Shown: positions 44,042 to 53,800, counted from the stretch's first letter. The stretch is DNA of 64,000 nt from Caenimonas sedimenti (GCF_007833165.1 NZ_VOBQ01000014.1:1-64000); one strand, 5' to 3'. A program made the numbers and translations. The notes: a model not told the origin generated them from the letters alone.

Positions 44042-45349
44042 TTATTTGACGGTGTCAAATAGGCCGCGTGCTTGCGCATGGCAGAACGGCGGCTCGTAGG
44101 TGCCGTGGTAGTTGCCGTAGTAGGTGGCGAACTCCGCGCTGGCGGGGTTCGTCGGGGCGGCGCCGCCGACACCGAAGGCGGCGCGGATCGCCGGGTCCAC
44201 ATCGACCACGGACACCGTGGTCACGCCGCGCGCGTCGAAGTCGGCTTTGGCCACCGTCATGTGCACGGCGGGCGGCACGGTCGGGTCGCCGGCGCCGCCG
44301 CACAGCAGCGTCTTCGCCTTCGGGGTCCAGCCCAGCAAGTCATTGCGCTTCGCGGCCAGGAACAGGTTGTTGTTCGGGTTGGTCTGCGAATCGCTGATGA
44401 ATCCCGGCTGGAAGATCGCATCCCGCGCCTGGTTCGGCGTGACCCCCGGCCCACCCGGCAGCTTGCCGGTGGTGACCAGCGTCGTGTACGTCAGGTCGGG
44501 GCTGGGCAGCAGCGACTCGATGTAGGAGGCGTAGGGGGCCTTGAACGCCTGGGTCGGGTCGGCGTAGATGTTGCCGTAGATCTTCTGGTAGCCCGTGACC
44601 AGGTAGGGCACGAAGAACTGGTAGCCCGCGATGGCGTCGGGCAGCTTGAAGGAGCCCGACAGGTTGTACGGGCCCGCCAGGTGGGCGCCCGCGACGACGT
44701 TGATCTCGCCGGCATGGAACGCCTCGATGGCGCGATGGGCCGCCATGGAGGAATGGCCACCCTGCGAATAGCCCGTCAGCATCACGCGGCCATTCAGCGT
44801 GGCGCCCTGGATGCCGGCGGCGCGGCGCGCGGCCCGGATCGAATCGATGACGGTCGTCGCTTCCGACTCCGCGTGCAGGTAGGGGTGGTAGGTGTGGGCC
44901 GACTTCGCGAAGCCCAGGTAGTCGGTGGCGACCACGGCATAGCCCTGGGCGGCGTACATCGCGGCCAGCAGGAAGGTCTCGCCGTCGGCCGGGTTGGCCA
45001 GCGTGCGCGGCTTCTGCACGTCCGTGCCCTTGGCGTAGGCCACCAGCGGGTGGCTTTGCGTGGCACAGGCACCGGCCGGCACCAGCAGCGCGCCCGACGA
45101 ATTGGACGGCTCGCCCTTGGCGCCCGGCGTCCGGTAGTTGAGCGCGACCACGCGCACGTCGCACTTGGCCAGGCCGGTGATGGGTTGCAGGCCGCTGGAG
45201 GCGGTGCCGGCGTTGATCTGTGCGGCGGTGAGCGTGGTGATGGTCACCGGATCCTCGACCAGGCTGCCCCGGTATTCGTCATCGCCGCCGCCGCAGGCGG
45301 CCAGCAGGGCGGCCGCCGCGACGGCCGTCAACATCAGTCTTCTTTGCAT
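44042..45349 (-). CDS. alpha/beta-hydrolase lipoprotein (secretory lipase/prolyl peptidase-like)
   Basis: 435 residues. Lipoprotein signal with LLAAC (Cys19). The nucleophile elbow is GYSQGG near residue 194; upstream ATDYLGFAKSAHTYHPY lines the oxyanion side. Further on, GDPTVPP near 370 holds the likely acid Asp, and a late His in YYGNYHGTYEPP fits the catalytic base. The layout is like LIP-type secretory lipases, so an ester or peptide substrate outside the cytoplasm is likely. A TetR-type palindrome lies just upstream of its start. Terminated by the hairpins at 43973-44033. Confidence 0.88.
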   Translation of the reverse strand: MQRRLMLTAVAAAALLAACGGGDDEYRGSLVEDPVTITTLTAAQINAGTASSGLQPITGLAKCDVRVVALNYRTPGAKGEPSNSSGALLVPAGACATQSHPLVAYAKGTDVQKPRTLANPADGETFLLAAMYAAQGYAVVATDYLGFAKSAHTYHPYLHAESEATTVIDSIRAARRAAGIQGATLNGRVMLTGYSQGGHSSMAAHRAIEAFHAGEINVVAGAHLAGPYNLSGSFKLPDAIAGYQFFVPYLVTGYQKIYGNIYADPTQAFKAPYASYIESLLPSPDLTYTTLVTTGKLPGGPGVTPNQARDAIFQPGFISDSQTNPNNNLFLAAKRNDLLGWTPKAKTLLCGGAGDPTVPPAVHMTVAKADFDARGVTTVSVVDVDPAIRAAFGVGGAAPTNPASAEFATYYGNYHGTYEPPFCHAQARGLFDTVK

Positions 45350-45372
45350 GCCGTGTTCTCCTTGGAGTGAAT

Positions 45373-45386
45373 AGAACGGTCGTTCT
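45373..45386. promoter_or_regulatory. palindromic operator candidate upstream of the hydrolase gene
   Basis: AGAACG-GT-CGTTCT, a perfect 6-bp-arm palindrome of the AACGNNCGTT kind bound by many TetR-family repressors, 24 bp before the hydrolase start and followed by a T-run. No TetR gene is in the window, so the regulator must be elsewhere. Confidence 0.5.
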
Positions 45387-45624
45387 TTTTTGGGCTTTCC
45401 ATCGTAGCCGCCGGGCGCAGGCGGCGCACAGCTGCCGGCACCGGGGTTTTCCCGCTGGCGCCATCTCCTCGGCTACGGGCCTGCCGCAGAAACACAGCCC
45501 TGGCGATGGGCGGATTACTCGTTTAGCGGTAGGCGCATTCCCACAGGGGCCGAAGGCCGGGCCTACAGACCAGGCACGCGTTTACAGTCATGCTTGAGCA
45601 AACGCACAACGGAACCCCGCGAGA
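45387..45624. other. intergenic stretch
   Basis: Gap between the divergent hydrolase and receiver-protein genes. No ORF, hairpin or promoter was identified with confidence. Confidence 0.3.
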
Positions 45625-46026
45625 TTGATCCAAGCCACCGTACCGCTATCCGTTTTCATGGTCGAGGACTCCGAGCCAGTCCGGGAGACGTTCGCCGAAT
45701 TGCTGTCGGCCATGCCGGGCTTCGAACTTGCCGGGATGGCCGCCAGCGAATCGCAAGCGACGGAGTGGCTGACCGGCCACGACGACGGCTGGGAGATCGC
45801 CATCGTCGACCTGATGCTCAAGGGTGGTTCGGGATTCAACCTCATCCCCAAGCTCAAGGCGGCGGCGGGCCGGACGGTGATCGTCTACAGCGGCTTCGTC
45901 ACGCCGGAGGTCAAGCAGCGCTGCATGGACCTGGGGGCCGATGCCGTCTTCCAGAAGTCCGGCACCGAGGGCATGCTCCAGTACCTGGTGTCGCTGCGCA
46001 CCCGCAGGCGGGTCACCGGCGTCTGA
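45625..46026 (+). CDS. single-domain response regulator (receiver only)
   Basis: 133 residues from TTG 45625; the next ATG (45658) would remove the first strand of the fold. Receiver residues are complete: E14/D15, phospho-acceptor D62 in IAIVDLMLKGG, S89 in VIVYSGF, and K111 in FQKSG. No output domain, so it would act by protein contact, like CheY, or in a phosphorelay. No kinase gene is adjacent. Convergent with the SemiSWEET gene, 2 bp apart. Confidence 0.88.
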   Translation: MIQATVPLSVFMVEDSEPVRETFAELLSAMPGFELAGMAASESQATEWLTGHDDGWEIAIVDLMLKGGSGFNLIPKLKAAAGRTVIVYSGFVTPEVKQRCMDLGADAVFQKSGTEGMLQYLVSLRTRRRVTGV

Positions 46027-46028
46027 CC

Positions 46029-46310
46029 CTAACCGAACCGGATTTTCATCACCAGGATGCCGCAGGCCAGCGCCAGCGTGACGGCGTTCGAGATGATCAC
46101 CGGCCAGGCCCCCAGCAGCCAGCCGTAGACCAGCCACAGTGCCACGCCGGCGGTGAAGACGCTGTACATGCCGAGCGAGATGCCGCGCACGTCGCGTGTG
46201 CGGAATGTCAGCCAGGCCTGCGGCACGAAGCTGCAGGTGGTCAGGATGGCCGCCGCGGAGCCCACCCAGTCTTGCCATTGCGCCGCGTTCAAGGTTCGCG
46301 CGCCGTCCAT
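46029..46310 (-). CDS. SemiSWEET family sugar transporter
   Basis: About 93 residues from ATG 46310, or 87 from the TTG at 46292 that overlaps the dacB stop (TTGA). Three membrane helices form one triple-helix bundle, with the diagnostic SFVPQAWLTFRTRD (PQ motif) in helix 1-loop and a GISLGMYSVF segment. SemiSWEETs dimerise to let sugars pass the inner membrane. Placed after dacB on the same strand, probably in its transcript. Confidence 0.88.
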   Translation of the reverse strand: MDGARTLNAAQWQDWVGSAAAILTTCSFVPQAWLTFRTRDVRGISLGMYSVFTAGVALWLVYGWLLGAWPVIISNAVTLALACGILVMKIRFG

Positions 46311-47677
46311 TCCACCAGCGCGTCGATCGCGGGGCGGATCGCTACAGCGTTGCCGTGATTGGCCAGCGCCACCACGACGTAGCGGCGGCCCTGGGCCCCG
46401 TGCACGAAGCCGGCCACCCCCGCGACGTCGCGCAGGCTGCCGGTTTTCAGGTGGGCCAGCCCGACGTTGCGGCGGCCGCGCCTGAGCGTTCCATCGAGTC
46501 CCGCCGCCGGCAGCGAGCTCACCAGCTCGGGCATCAAGGGGGAGGCCCAGGCGGCCTGCAGCAGCTGGCCCAGCTGGCGCGCCGTGATGCGTTCGCTGCG
46601 CGACAGGCCGGAGCCGTTGTCCATCACCGGCGCTTCGCCGCCGAAGCGGTCCGTCCACCAGGTTCGGATGATTTCGCGCGAGCCCTCGAAAGTGCCCTTG
46701 CCGCGCTGCTGCAGGCTGAGCGTGAGGAACAGCTGCTGCGCCATCACGTTGTTGCTGAACTTGTTGACGTCGCGCACGATCTCCGCGAGCGGCAGGGATG
46801 GCCATTCGAAAGCCACCCTGGCGCCGGACGGCATGCGCCCCTCGCGGACCTGGCCGGTGAGCTGGCCGCCCATCTCCTGCCAGGTGCCGGCGACCGCGCG
46901 CGCCGCGTAGCTCGCGGGCTGCGGAAAGGCCAGGGGCCAGCTCAGGCTGCCGCAAGCGGCCGGGAACACGCCTTCGAAGCGGGGCCGCGCCGGATCGGCG
47001 AAGTTGGCCCGCAGGCCGGCGCGCCAGTCGGTGCATTCGCCTGATGCCAAGGCGATGCTGGCCGGCCACTGCACGCCGGCCAGGGCCGGTTCAGCCTGCA
47101 CGCGCGCCTGGCCCGCCTCGGGTGTGAAGTGCAGCACCACCGACTTGAAGTTGACCAGCAGCGCATCGGGCGCGGCGTTGTAGGGCCGCAGCGGCTCGCC
47201 GTCGAAAGCGCCCGGGTCCACCGCGGGCACCTCGAAGGCGCTGCGGTCCAGCACGATGTCGCCGCTGATGGACCGCACGCCCATCCCCTGCACACGGCGC
47301 AGCAGCAGCCACAAGCGCTCGATCACGAGCTTGGGGTCGCCCTGGCCCTTGAGATAGAGGTTGCCCTGCAGCACGCCGTCGCGCACCGGCCCGTCGACGG
47401 CCACGGTCGTGTTCCAGGTGTACGTCGGACCCAGCAGCTCGAGGGCCGCGAAGGTGGTCGTGAGCTTGGCCACGGACGCCGGGTTGACGGGTGCGTCGAC
47501 GCGATGCGCCACCCGGGGCGCGCCGCCACCCGCCGGCGCGACCAGCATCACGACGGCATCGCGGGGCAGCTTGCCGCGTGCCAGCGCCGCCTCCACCTCG
47601 GCCGGCAGGCCCTGGGCCGCGGCCGTGCCCGCGGCCAGCAGCAGCGCGGCACAGGCATGGCGAAGACGGCGCGGCAT
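46289..47677 (-). CDS. dacB: D-alanyl-D-alanine carboxypeptidase/endopeptidase (PBP4 type)
   Basis: 462 residues from ATG 47677, with a signal peptide (about 1-22, cleaved after AQG region). Penicillin-binding motifs: S68-V-A-K71, a SNN triad in FSNNVMAQQ and KTG in HLKTGSLRDVAG. The insert between SVAK and SNN identifies the class C (DacB/PBP4) type. It trims peptide stems and cuts cross-links of peptidoglycan in the periplasm. Divergent from tsaB with only 34 bp between starts. Confidence 0.96.
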   Translation of the reverse strand: MPRRLRHACAALLLAAGTAAAQGLPAEVEAALARGKLPRDAVVMLVAPAGGGAPRVAHRVDAPVNPASVAKLTTTFAALELLGPTYTWNTTVAVDGPVRDGVLQGNLYLKGQGDPKLVIERLWLLLRRVQGMGVRSISGDIVLDRSAFEVPAVDPGAFDGEPLRPYNAAPDALLVNFKSVVLHFTPEAGQARVQAEPALAGVQWPASIALASGECTDWRAGLRANFADPARPRFEGVFPAACGSLSWPLAFPQPASYAARAVAGTWQEMGGQLTGQVREGRMPSGARVAFEWPSLPLAEIVRDVNKFSNNVMAQQLFLTLSLQQRGKGTFEGSREIIRTWWTDRFGGEAPVMDNGSGLSRSERITARQLGQLLQAAWASPLMPELVSSLPAAGLDGTLRRGRRNVGLAHLKTGSLRDVAGVAGFVHGAQGRRYVVVALANHGNAVAIRPAIDALVEWTAREP

Positions 47678-47711
47678 GGCTGGATTATGGAGAAGCTTCG
47701 ATAATGGCGGG

Positions 47712-48398
47712 TTGAACCTCCTCGCCTTCGACACCAGCACCGAGCGCATGTCCGTCGCCGTCCGCGCCGGCCTGGCCGGGCCGGTGCTCGGCTTTGAAGG
47801 CGGTGGCGGCGCGCAGACGTCGGCCAGCCTGATCCCGGCGATCCAGGACTTGCTCGCGCAGGCCGGGCTGGCTCTGGGCCAGCTCGACGCCATCGTCTTC
47901 GGCCGGGGGCCCGGTTCATTCACCGGGCTGCGGACCGCCTGTTCGGTCGCGCAGGGCCTGGGCTTCGGCTCGGGCGTGCCGGTGCTGGCCGTCGACACGC
48001 TGCTGGCCGTCGCCGAGGAGGCGCGTGCGGCCAGCGGCGCGACCCAGGTGGTGGCCGTCCTCGACGCGCGCATGGATGAGGTGTACTGGGCCAGGTACGC
48101 CTGGAGCGCCGGTGCCTGGGCAGCATCGGGTGGCCCGCTGCTCGGCGCTCCAGAGGACGTGCAAGTGCCGTCCGGGGCCACGCTGGCCGGCAATGCGCTG
48201 GCCTTGCACGCCGCCCGGTTGACGGCGGAAGGCGGTCGGGTCGAGGCCTGGCCGACCGCCGCGGCCCTGTTGCGGCTCGCCCCCGCCCTGCTGACCGCCG
48301 GTCTGGCGGCGCCTGCCGCCCAGGCGCTTCCGCTCTACGTGCGCGACAAAGTCGCGCAAACTAGCGCTGAACGCGCGGCCATCCGCGCCAGCAAATGA
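47712..48398 (+). CDS. tsaB: tRNA threonylcarbamoyladenosine biosynthesis protein TsaB
   Basis: 228 residues from TTG 47712 (NLLAFDTSTERMSVAV, the family's usual start). ASKHA-fold motifs are LAFDTST and GPGSFTGLR near residue 75. TsaB pairs with TsaD and TsaE to move threonylcarbamoyl to tRNA A37. The stop overlaps the rimI start (ATGATGA), and the tsaB-rimI pair is conserved in proteobacteria. Confidence 0.95.
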   Translation: MNLLAFDTSTERMSVAVRAGLAGPVLGFEGGGGAQTSASLIPAIQDLLAQAGLALGQLDAIVFGRGPGSFTGLRTACSVAQGLGFGSGVPVLAVDTLLAVAEEARAASGATQVVAVLDARMDEVYWARYAWSAGAWAASGGPLLGAPEDVQVPSGATLAGNALALHAARLTAEGGRVEAWPTAAALLRLAPALLTAGLAAPAAQALPLYVRDKVAQTSAERAAIRASK

Positions 48399-48862
48399 TG
48401 AGCGCAGTCTTCAAGGCGGTGGAGGCGGGCTTCGAGCCCATGACGGAGGCCCGGCTGGACGAAGTCGTGGCCATCGAAGGCCGCGCCTACCGCCACCCCT
48501 GGACGCGCGGCAACTTCGCCGACTCCATCCGTTCGGGCTACCAGGCGCAGTTGCTGTGCGGCGGCGCCACGGTGCTTGGCTACTTCGTTGCCATGAAGGG
48601 CGTCGATGAAGTGCACCTGCTCAACATCACGGTCGCACCGCAGCACCAGGGCCAGGGCTGGGGCCGCGTGATGCTGGACGCACTGACGCTCTGGTCGCGC
48701 GCGCAGGGCGCGCAGTGGCTCTGGCTCGAAGTGCGCACCAGCAATGCCCGCGCGCAGCAGATCTACCTGCGCTACGGCTACCGCCGGGTCGGCGAGCGCA
48801 AGAACTACTACCCCGCCGACCACGGCCGCGAGGACGCGATCGTCATGAGCTTGAAGTTGTGA
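48395..48862 (+). CDS. rimI: ribosomal-protein-alanine N-acetyltransferase RimI
   Basis: 155 residues (ATG 48395; a second ATG is at 48398). GNAT fold with the acetyl-CoA loop VAPQHQGQGWGRVMLD near residue 81 and LEVRTSNARAQQIYLRYGY near 112. Acetylates the N-terminus of ribosomal protein S18 and perhaps others. Middle gene of tsaB-rimI-UDG, with four-base overlaps on both sides. Confidence 0.96.
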   Translation: MMSAVFKAVEAGFEPMTEARLDEVVAIEGRAYRHPWTRGNFADSIRSGYQAQLLCGGATVLGYFVAMKGVDEVHLLNITVAPQHQGQGWGRVMLDALTLWSRAQGAQWLWLEVRTSNARAQQIYLRYGYRRVGERKNYYPADHGREDAIVMSLKL

Positions 48863-49650
48863 GCCTGGAACTCGACGAGCGCCAGCGGGCCATGCTCGAA
48901 GAAATGGGAGTTCGGGTCTTCGACCCAAACTCCCATCCTGGGCGAGTTGACGGTACCCCCCCCAACGCCCCCCGCCAAGCGGGTGGGGCCGCGGACCTGC
49001 GGCCCGCAGGATCGGCCATGCCGAATCGCCGCCCTGGATCTCCGGACGTGCAGGTCGCTCCCGTTCGACAGGCGCGACCCGGCGGTGTGGAAGAGATGGC
49101 ATGGGACTCCCTCGCGCAAACGGTCGCCGCCTGCCGCGCCTGCAAGCTGTGCGACGGCCGCCGCAACACGGTGTTCGGGGTCGGGCCGCAGCGCGCCGAC
49201 TGGATGGTGATCGGTGAGGCGCCCGGCGAGAACGAAGACCTGCAGGGCGAGCCCTTCGTCGGCCAGGCGGGCAAGCTGCTGGACAACATGCTGGCCGCGC
49301 TCGGCCTGAATCGCCGCCAGCACGTCTACATCGCCAATGTCCTGAAGTGCCGGCCCCCGGGCAACCGCAACCCCGAGCCCGACGAAGTGGCGCAGTGCGA
49401 GCCGTTCCTGCGCCGCCAGGTGGCCCTGGTGCAGCCGCGCGTGATCCTCGCGATGGGGCGCTTCGCGGTGCAGACACTGCTGCAGACCACCGAGCCGATC
49501 GGCAAGCTGCGCGGACGCACGCATGTCTACAACGGCGTTCCGGTGATCGTCACGTACCACCCGGCGTACCTGCTGCGCAACCTGCCCGACAAGGCCAAGG
49601 CCTGGGCCGACCTGTGCATGGCGCAGGCTTTGCTGCGCGCCGAGGCTTAG
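48859..49650 (+). CDS. family 4 uracil-DNA glycosylase (Fe-S type)
   Basis: 263 residues from GTG 48859 overlapping the rimI stop. The catalytic domain starts near residue 84: cysteines C92, C95 and C98 in CRACKLC, GEAPGENEDLQGEPFVGQAG near 116, a second cysteine pair in LKCRPPGNR and AQCEPF, and YHPAYLLRN near 232. These bind a 4Fe-4S cluster and excise uracil from DNA. Residues about 15-80 are a low-complexity linker, partly coded by a palindrome. Its stop shares bases with the convergent glycosyltransferase stop (TTAG). Confidence 0.93.
   Translation: MSLELDERQRAMLEEMGVRVFDPNSHPGRVDGTPPNAPRQAGGAADLRPAGSAMPNRRPGSPDVQVAPVRQARPGGVEEMAWDSLAQTVAACRACKLCDGRRNTVFGVGPQRADWMVIGEAPGENEDLQGEPFVGQAGKLLDNMLAALGLNRRQHVYIANVLKCRPPGNRNPEPDEVAQCEPFLRRQVALVQPRVILAMGRFAVQTLLQTTEPIGKLRGRTHVYNGVPVIVTYHPAYLLRNLPDKAKAWADLCMAQALLRAEA
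48904..48936. repeat. coding palindrome in the UDG linker
   Basis: ATGGGAGTTCGGGTC and GACCCAAACTCCCAT form a hairpin with a TTC loop and one mismatch. It codes for residues about 16-26 of the glycosylase. Further GC-rich palindromes follow (CCCGCCAAGCGGG). Looks like a repeat inserted in frame. Confidence 0.6.
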
Positions 49651-50594
49651 CCTTCCGTCTTCGGCTTGTACGCTTCCGGCGCGATGGTCCGCGCCGCGTA
49701 ATCGATGCCGCTGAACGCCGAATACTCCGCCACCGTGCGCACGCTGCCCAGGCCGAAGACGCCCAGGTCGCCGCCCGCGGCCAGCGTGGCGAGCCGCGCG
49801 CGCGCCCGCTGTTCCAGGTCCCACCAGCCGACCTTGCGCTGCGCATCGAGCGCCGAATCCCAGTGCATCGGCCGCGGCGGCGCGCCCGATTCCGCGTTGT
49901 TGTACAGGTGGTAGATGGGCAGGCCCGGCATGTGGAAGATGTCCCAGCCGTGCGTGTAGAGGCGCAATGACAGCGCCTGCTCCTCGCCATGGAAGTAGTA
50001 CCAGGGGTCGTACGGAAACTGGTACGCGAAGCGCCCGGGCGCGAACAGGCAACCCGCGCCCACGTGGAAGCCGCGCACCGGCGTGTCCTGCTCCACCGGA
50101 TGCCCCTCGAAATGCAGCACCAGGTGGTCCAGCTGGAAGGTCTCGGCCGGCTTCACCACGTGCACCAGCACCTTGTCGGTGACGCCGCGCCGCACCGGCT
50201 GCCCGTTCTCGAAGGCGAACGAGTTGGGATAGGAGGAGACGACGACGCCCGGGTTGCGCGCCTGCAGCGCCTGGGTCTGTTCGATCAGCTTGCGGTCCCA
50301 GTGGTGCTCGAAATCCATGTGCGAATCGAGCTGCAGATACCAGTCTTCCCCGTTGTAAAGCGAATTGGCCAGCGCGCGCGCCCAGCAGGGGCCGCGCGCG
50401 TCCAGCGGGTCCACCCGCACCAGGCTCAGGCGCGCGCCCTGCGCCAGCTGCACGACCCGCGGTGCAGTTGCCGGGCTTTGGTCGGCCACGCCAAAGTGCA
50501 GCTGGTCCGGCTGCGCGGCCATCGCAATGGCGCGGTCCAGCGTGAAGGGCAGCACCGGGTCGCAGTACGAAGCGATGTTGACGAAGATGGACAT
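49647..50594 (-). CDS. PF11397-type GlcNAc-transferase-like glycosyltransferase
   Basis: 315 residues from ATG 50594 (MSIFVNIASYCDP). Family features: FVNIASYCDPVLPFTL at the start, GVADQ near 35, LQLDSHMDF with D90-S91-H92 (the DXH-like metal/nucleotide motif), HGEEQALSLRLYTHGW near 228 and IYHLYNN near 252. This matches the family of cytoplasmic UDP-GlcNAc transferases known from the eukaryotic Skp1 hydroxyproline enzyme. No signal peptide. Divergent from the first adhesin gene, about 300 bp away, so it might modify that protein before export. Donor and acceptor are inferred. Confidence 0.85.
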   Translation of the reverse strand: MSIFVNIASYCDPVLPFTLDRAIAMAAQPDQLHFGVADQSPATAPRVVQLAQGARLSLVRVDPLDARGPCWARALANSLYNGEDWYLQLDSHMDFEHHWDRKLIEQTQALQARNPGVVVSSYPNSFAFENGQPVRRGVTDKVLVHVVKPAETFQLDHLVLHFEGHPVEQDTPVRGFHVGAGCLFAPGRFAYQFPYDPWYYFHGEEQALSLRLYTHGWDIFHMPGLPIYHLYNNAESGAPPRPMHWDSALDAQRKVGWWDLEQRARARLATLAAGGDLGVFGLGSVRTVAEYSAFSGIDYAARTIAPEAYKPKTEG

Positions 50595-50894
50595 GAATCT
50601 GACTTCGTGGCGACACAAATGTCGGGAGGCGGACGCATTCGGCGACCGGCGAACGGAGCGCCTGCGCCGGCAGCGCGGCACAAGTTCACGGCATGTTACC
50701 AAGCGCGCGACAAGTGTCCGGCACACGCCACACATCGGGATTTCGCACCCAGTCCATTCAGACTGAAAACGCACATCAAATGTGATTCTGGCGCGCGACT
50801 TGCCAACACTGCGGGCTCGTGCCGTTGTGAATGCTGTCTGTATCCGGACGTAAGCAACGGCGAACCACTTGCATCTCCGTCGAGGCCGGTCACC
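50595..50894. promoter_or_regulatory. divergent control region, glycosyltransferase and first adhesin
   Basis: 300 bp without a credible gene. It is less GC-rich than the flanks. Two similar short palindromes, GACACAAATGTCGG (about 50611) and GACAAGTGTCCGG (about 50710), and a CACATCAAATGTG palindrome (about 50773) could be regulator sites. No promoter can be fixed by eye. Confidence 0.4.
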
Positions 50895-53800
50895 ATGACT
50901 TCTCACCGCACGGTCCATTGCCGGCTCGCCGCAACGCCGGCCGCCGCGGGATTCCACCCCGCCCTGGCAGCGCTCGCGGTGGCGGCCGCTTTCGGCCTCC
51001 CATCCGTGCATGCGCAACCGGCGGGCGCGCATGTCATTCACGGCCAGGCCGCGTTCTCGTCGAACGGCCGCAACCTGCTCGTCACCACGCAAAACGGAGC
51101 AGGGACCCAGCACTCCACGATCAACTGGCAAAGCTTCTCGGTGCCCGCGGGCAGCGTCACGCGGTTCCAGCAACCCTCGGCGGCCAGCACCTCGATCAAC
51201 CGCGTCACCGGGCCGGACCCGTCCGCCCTGTTCGGCACGCTCAGCTCCAACGGCAAGCTGGTGCTCGTCAACCCGGCAGGCATCGCCGTCGGCCAGGGCG
51301 CGGTGGTCGACACGGCCGGATTCACCGCCTCGACGCTGAAAATGAGCGACGCCGACGCCATGGCCGGGCGCTTGCGCTTCCAGGACGGCGTCGCGGCCCT
51401 AGGCGTGGAAGGACGCATCCTGGCGCGCGGCGGCGATGTCGTCCTGCTCGCGCCGCAGGTGCGCACCGGCGAGCACGCCGTCATCCGCAGCGAGGGCGGC
51501 GCGACGCTGCTGCTGGCCGGGCAAAAGGCCGACCTCACGGGCCGCGGCCTCGAAGGCATCCTGCTCGAGGTCCAGGCCCGCAACGAAGCCGTCAACCTGG
51601 GCCGGCTGTCCGGCGATGCGGTCGGCATCTTCGCCGGCACCCTGAAGCACAGCGGGCACATCCAGGCCGACGCCGTCGCCATCGAAGGCGGCAAGGTGGT
51701 GCTCAAGGCCAGCGCGGGGGACAGCCTGGTCAGCGGGACCATCGCCGCCACCAATTTGCAGGGCCGCGGAGGCGCGATCGACGTCTTGGGCAACCGCGTC
51801 GGGCTGATGGCCGGCGCGCGGCTCGACGCCAGCGGCGCCACAGGCGGCGGCAACATCCGCGTGGGCGGCGACTACCAGGGCAAGAATGCCGGCGTGCCGA
51901 ATGCGCGGCGGACCTACCTCGATGCCGACGCGTCCATCCGCGCCGACGCCACCGACCAGGGCGACGGCGGCCGCGTCATTGTCTGGGCGGACGAACAGAC
52001 CCAGAGCCTGGGTGCGATCCAGGCCCGCGGCGGGCCGCGCGGCGGCGACGGCGGCTTCGTCGAGGTCTCGGGCAAGCAGCGGCTCTTGTTCGCGTCGGCA
52101 GTCGATGCGTCGGCGCCGCGGGGCAAGATCGGCACGTTGCTGCTCGACCCGGACAACATCGAGATCACGGGAGCGAACGCATACACGGTGGAGCCGTTCG
52201 GCGGTGGCGACTTCACGTTCAGCGCGGCTTCGCTCGCCAACGCGGGAGTCCAGGTGCAATTGCTGGCCACGGGCGACATCACCTTCAGCGACGCAGTGGC
52301 CATGGTCAACGATGGCATTGGCATCACGGCGCAGGCGGGAGGCAGCATCACCGTCGGCAGCACCATCACGACGCGCGGCGGTGCTGTCTCCCTGACGGCC
52401 GGCGATCCCGCGTCCGGCGCGGCATCCGCGTCGGCGGGCATCACCGTCACCGCCGCCATCGACACCACCAGCGGGGGATTCCCTGGCGGTGCGCCGGTTT
52501 CGCTGGTCGTCGCGCCCGCGGCGACTTCCTCGACCGGCATCGCCGTGCTCGCCAGCCTGAACGCCGGCACCGCCGGTGCCCTCAGGTTGGAAGCCCCCGG
52601 GCCGGTCGCGGTCATCAACGCTGGTCTGATCAAGGGCGCCAGCGTCACGCTCAGCGCTTCGGGGGCCGATGGCCTGGCACTCATGGCCAGCAGCGTCGTC
52701 GAGGCGGAAAACAACATCACGATCGAAGGCGCGGAATCCGCCTTGGTCGCCTTGTCCACTCTGACGTCGTCAGCCGGCAATATCACGGTGCGGGGCGGGC
52801 AGGCCAATGCCGCGCCCGCCTTCGACGGCGTCCAGGTCGTCGAGTCCACCGTCCGCGCCGCCGCCGGCAACATCACCTTGAGCGGCCGCACCTCGAGCGA
52901 CGCCTCTTTCGGGGTGTTGTTGATTGGTCCGACCGAACTGACCGCTGTCACGACGCGGGTGACCGGGCTGATGGAGCTGCCGAGCGCGACCACCGGCGTC
53001 ACCGGCGCCGGGGTCGGAATCGACTGCTCGTGCGGCGTTCTGAGCGGCACGGGGGCGATGATCGTGGACGGCACGGTGACGCGGGGCGATGCCCCCGGTG
53101 TCGTGCTGATCGATTCGCTGGTGACGCGCACCGGCAGCTTCAGCCTGGCCGGAACGAGCGGCGGCGCCGTCGGCGTGCTGATCGAGGGTGGCAACCTCGG
53201 CACAGGCGGCGGGGCCTTCACGGTCAGTTCAGCCCAGCGCGTCGAGGTCAAGGGCGCCACCGTCCAGGGAGGTGTCGTCACCGTCACCGGCGAGACCGCG
53301 GCGGCCGCCCCGGCCATCGAACTCGACGGCGCAACGATCACCGCATCGACATCGCTCGACCTGCGGGCCATTGGCGGCGACCTGGTGCTGAAGAACGCCA
53401 GCACCCTGACGAACAACGGAGCGGGCGCACTCCAGCTCCGGGCCACCACGGCCGGCAAGCGCGTGGACGTGGCAGCCGGCTCCTCGGCCAGCAGCGTCGG
53501 CGAAGCCCGCGTCATCGGTGACGTGGTGGCACTGGCCGGGCCCGTGGGTTCGACCGGCGGCCAGGTGCTGGTGCAGCCGGCCAGCACCGGGCGGCTGATC
53601 TCCCTGGGCGGCACGGACGAAGCCGGTGCCTTGAACCTGACCGCGGCCGAAGTCAACCTGCTTTCCGGCACGGCGCTGGTCGTCGGCATGGCGGGCCACA
53701 CGGCCGGCATCACCATCGACAGCAACATCGCCCCGACGGGTACGACGGCGTTGCGCCTGGTCACCGATGGCACGATCACGCAGACGGGCTCCATCACCGA

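Noticed and set aside
44042..45370. 432-codon + strand frame over the hydrolase gene
   Set aside because: Antisense shadow; the reverse product has a lipobox and GYSQGG elbow.
50611..50725. GACA..TGTC palindromes as a defined operator pair
   Set aside because: Too short and unequal to tell from chance; mentioned only in the region note.
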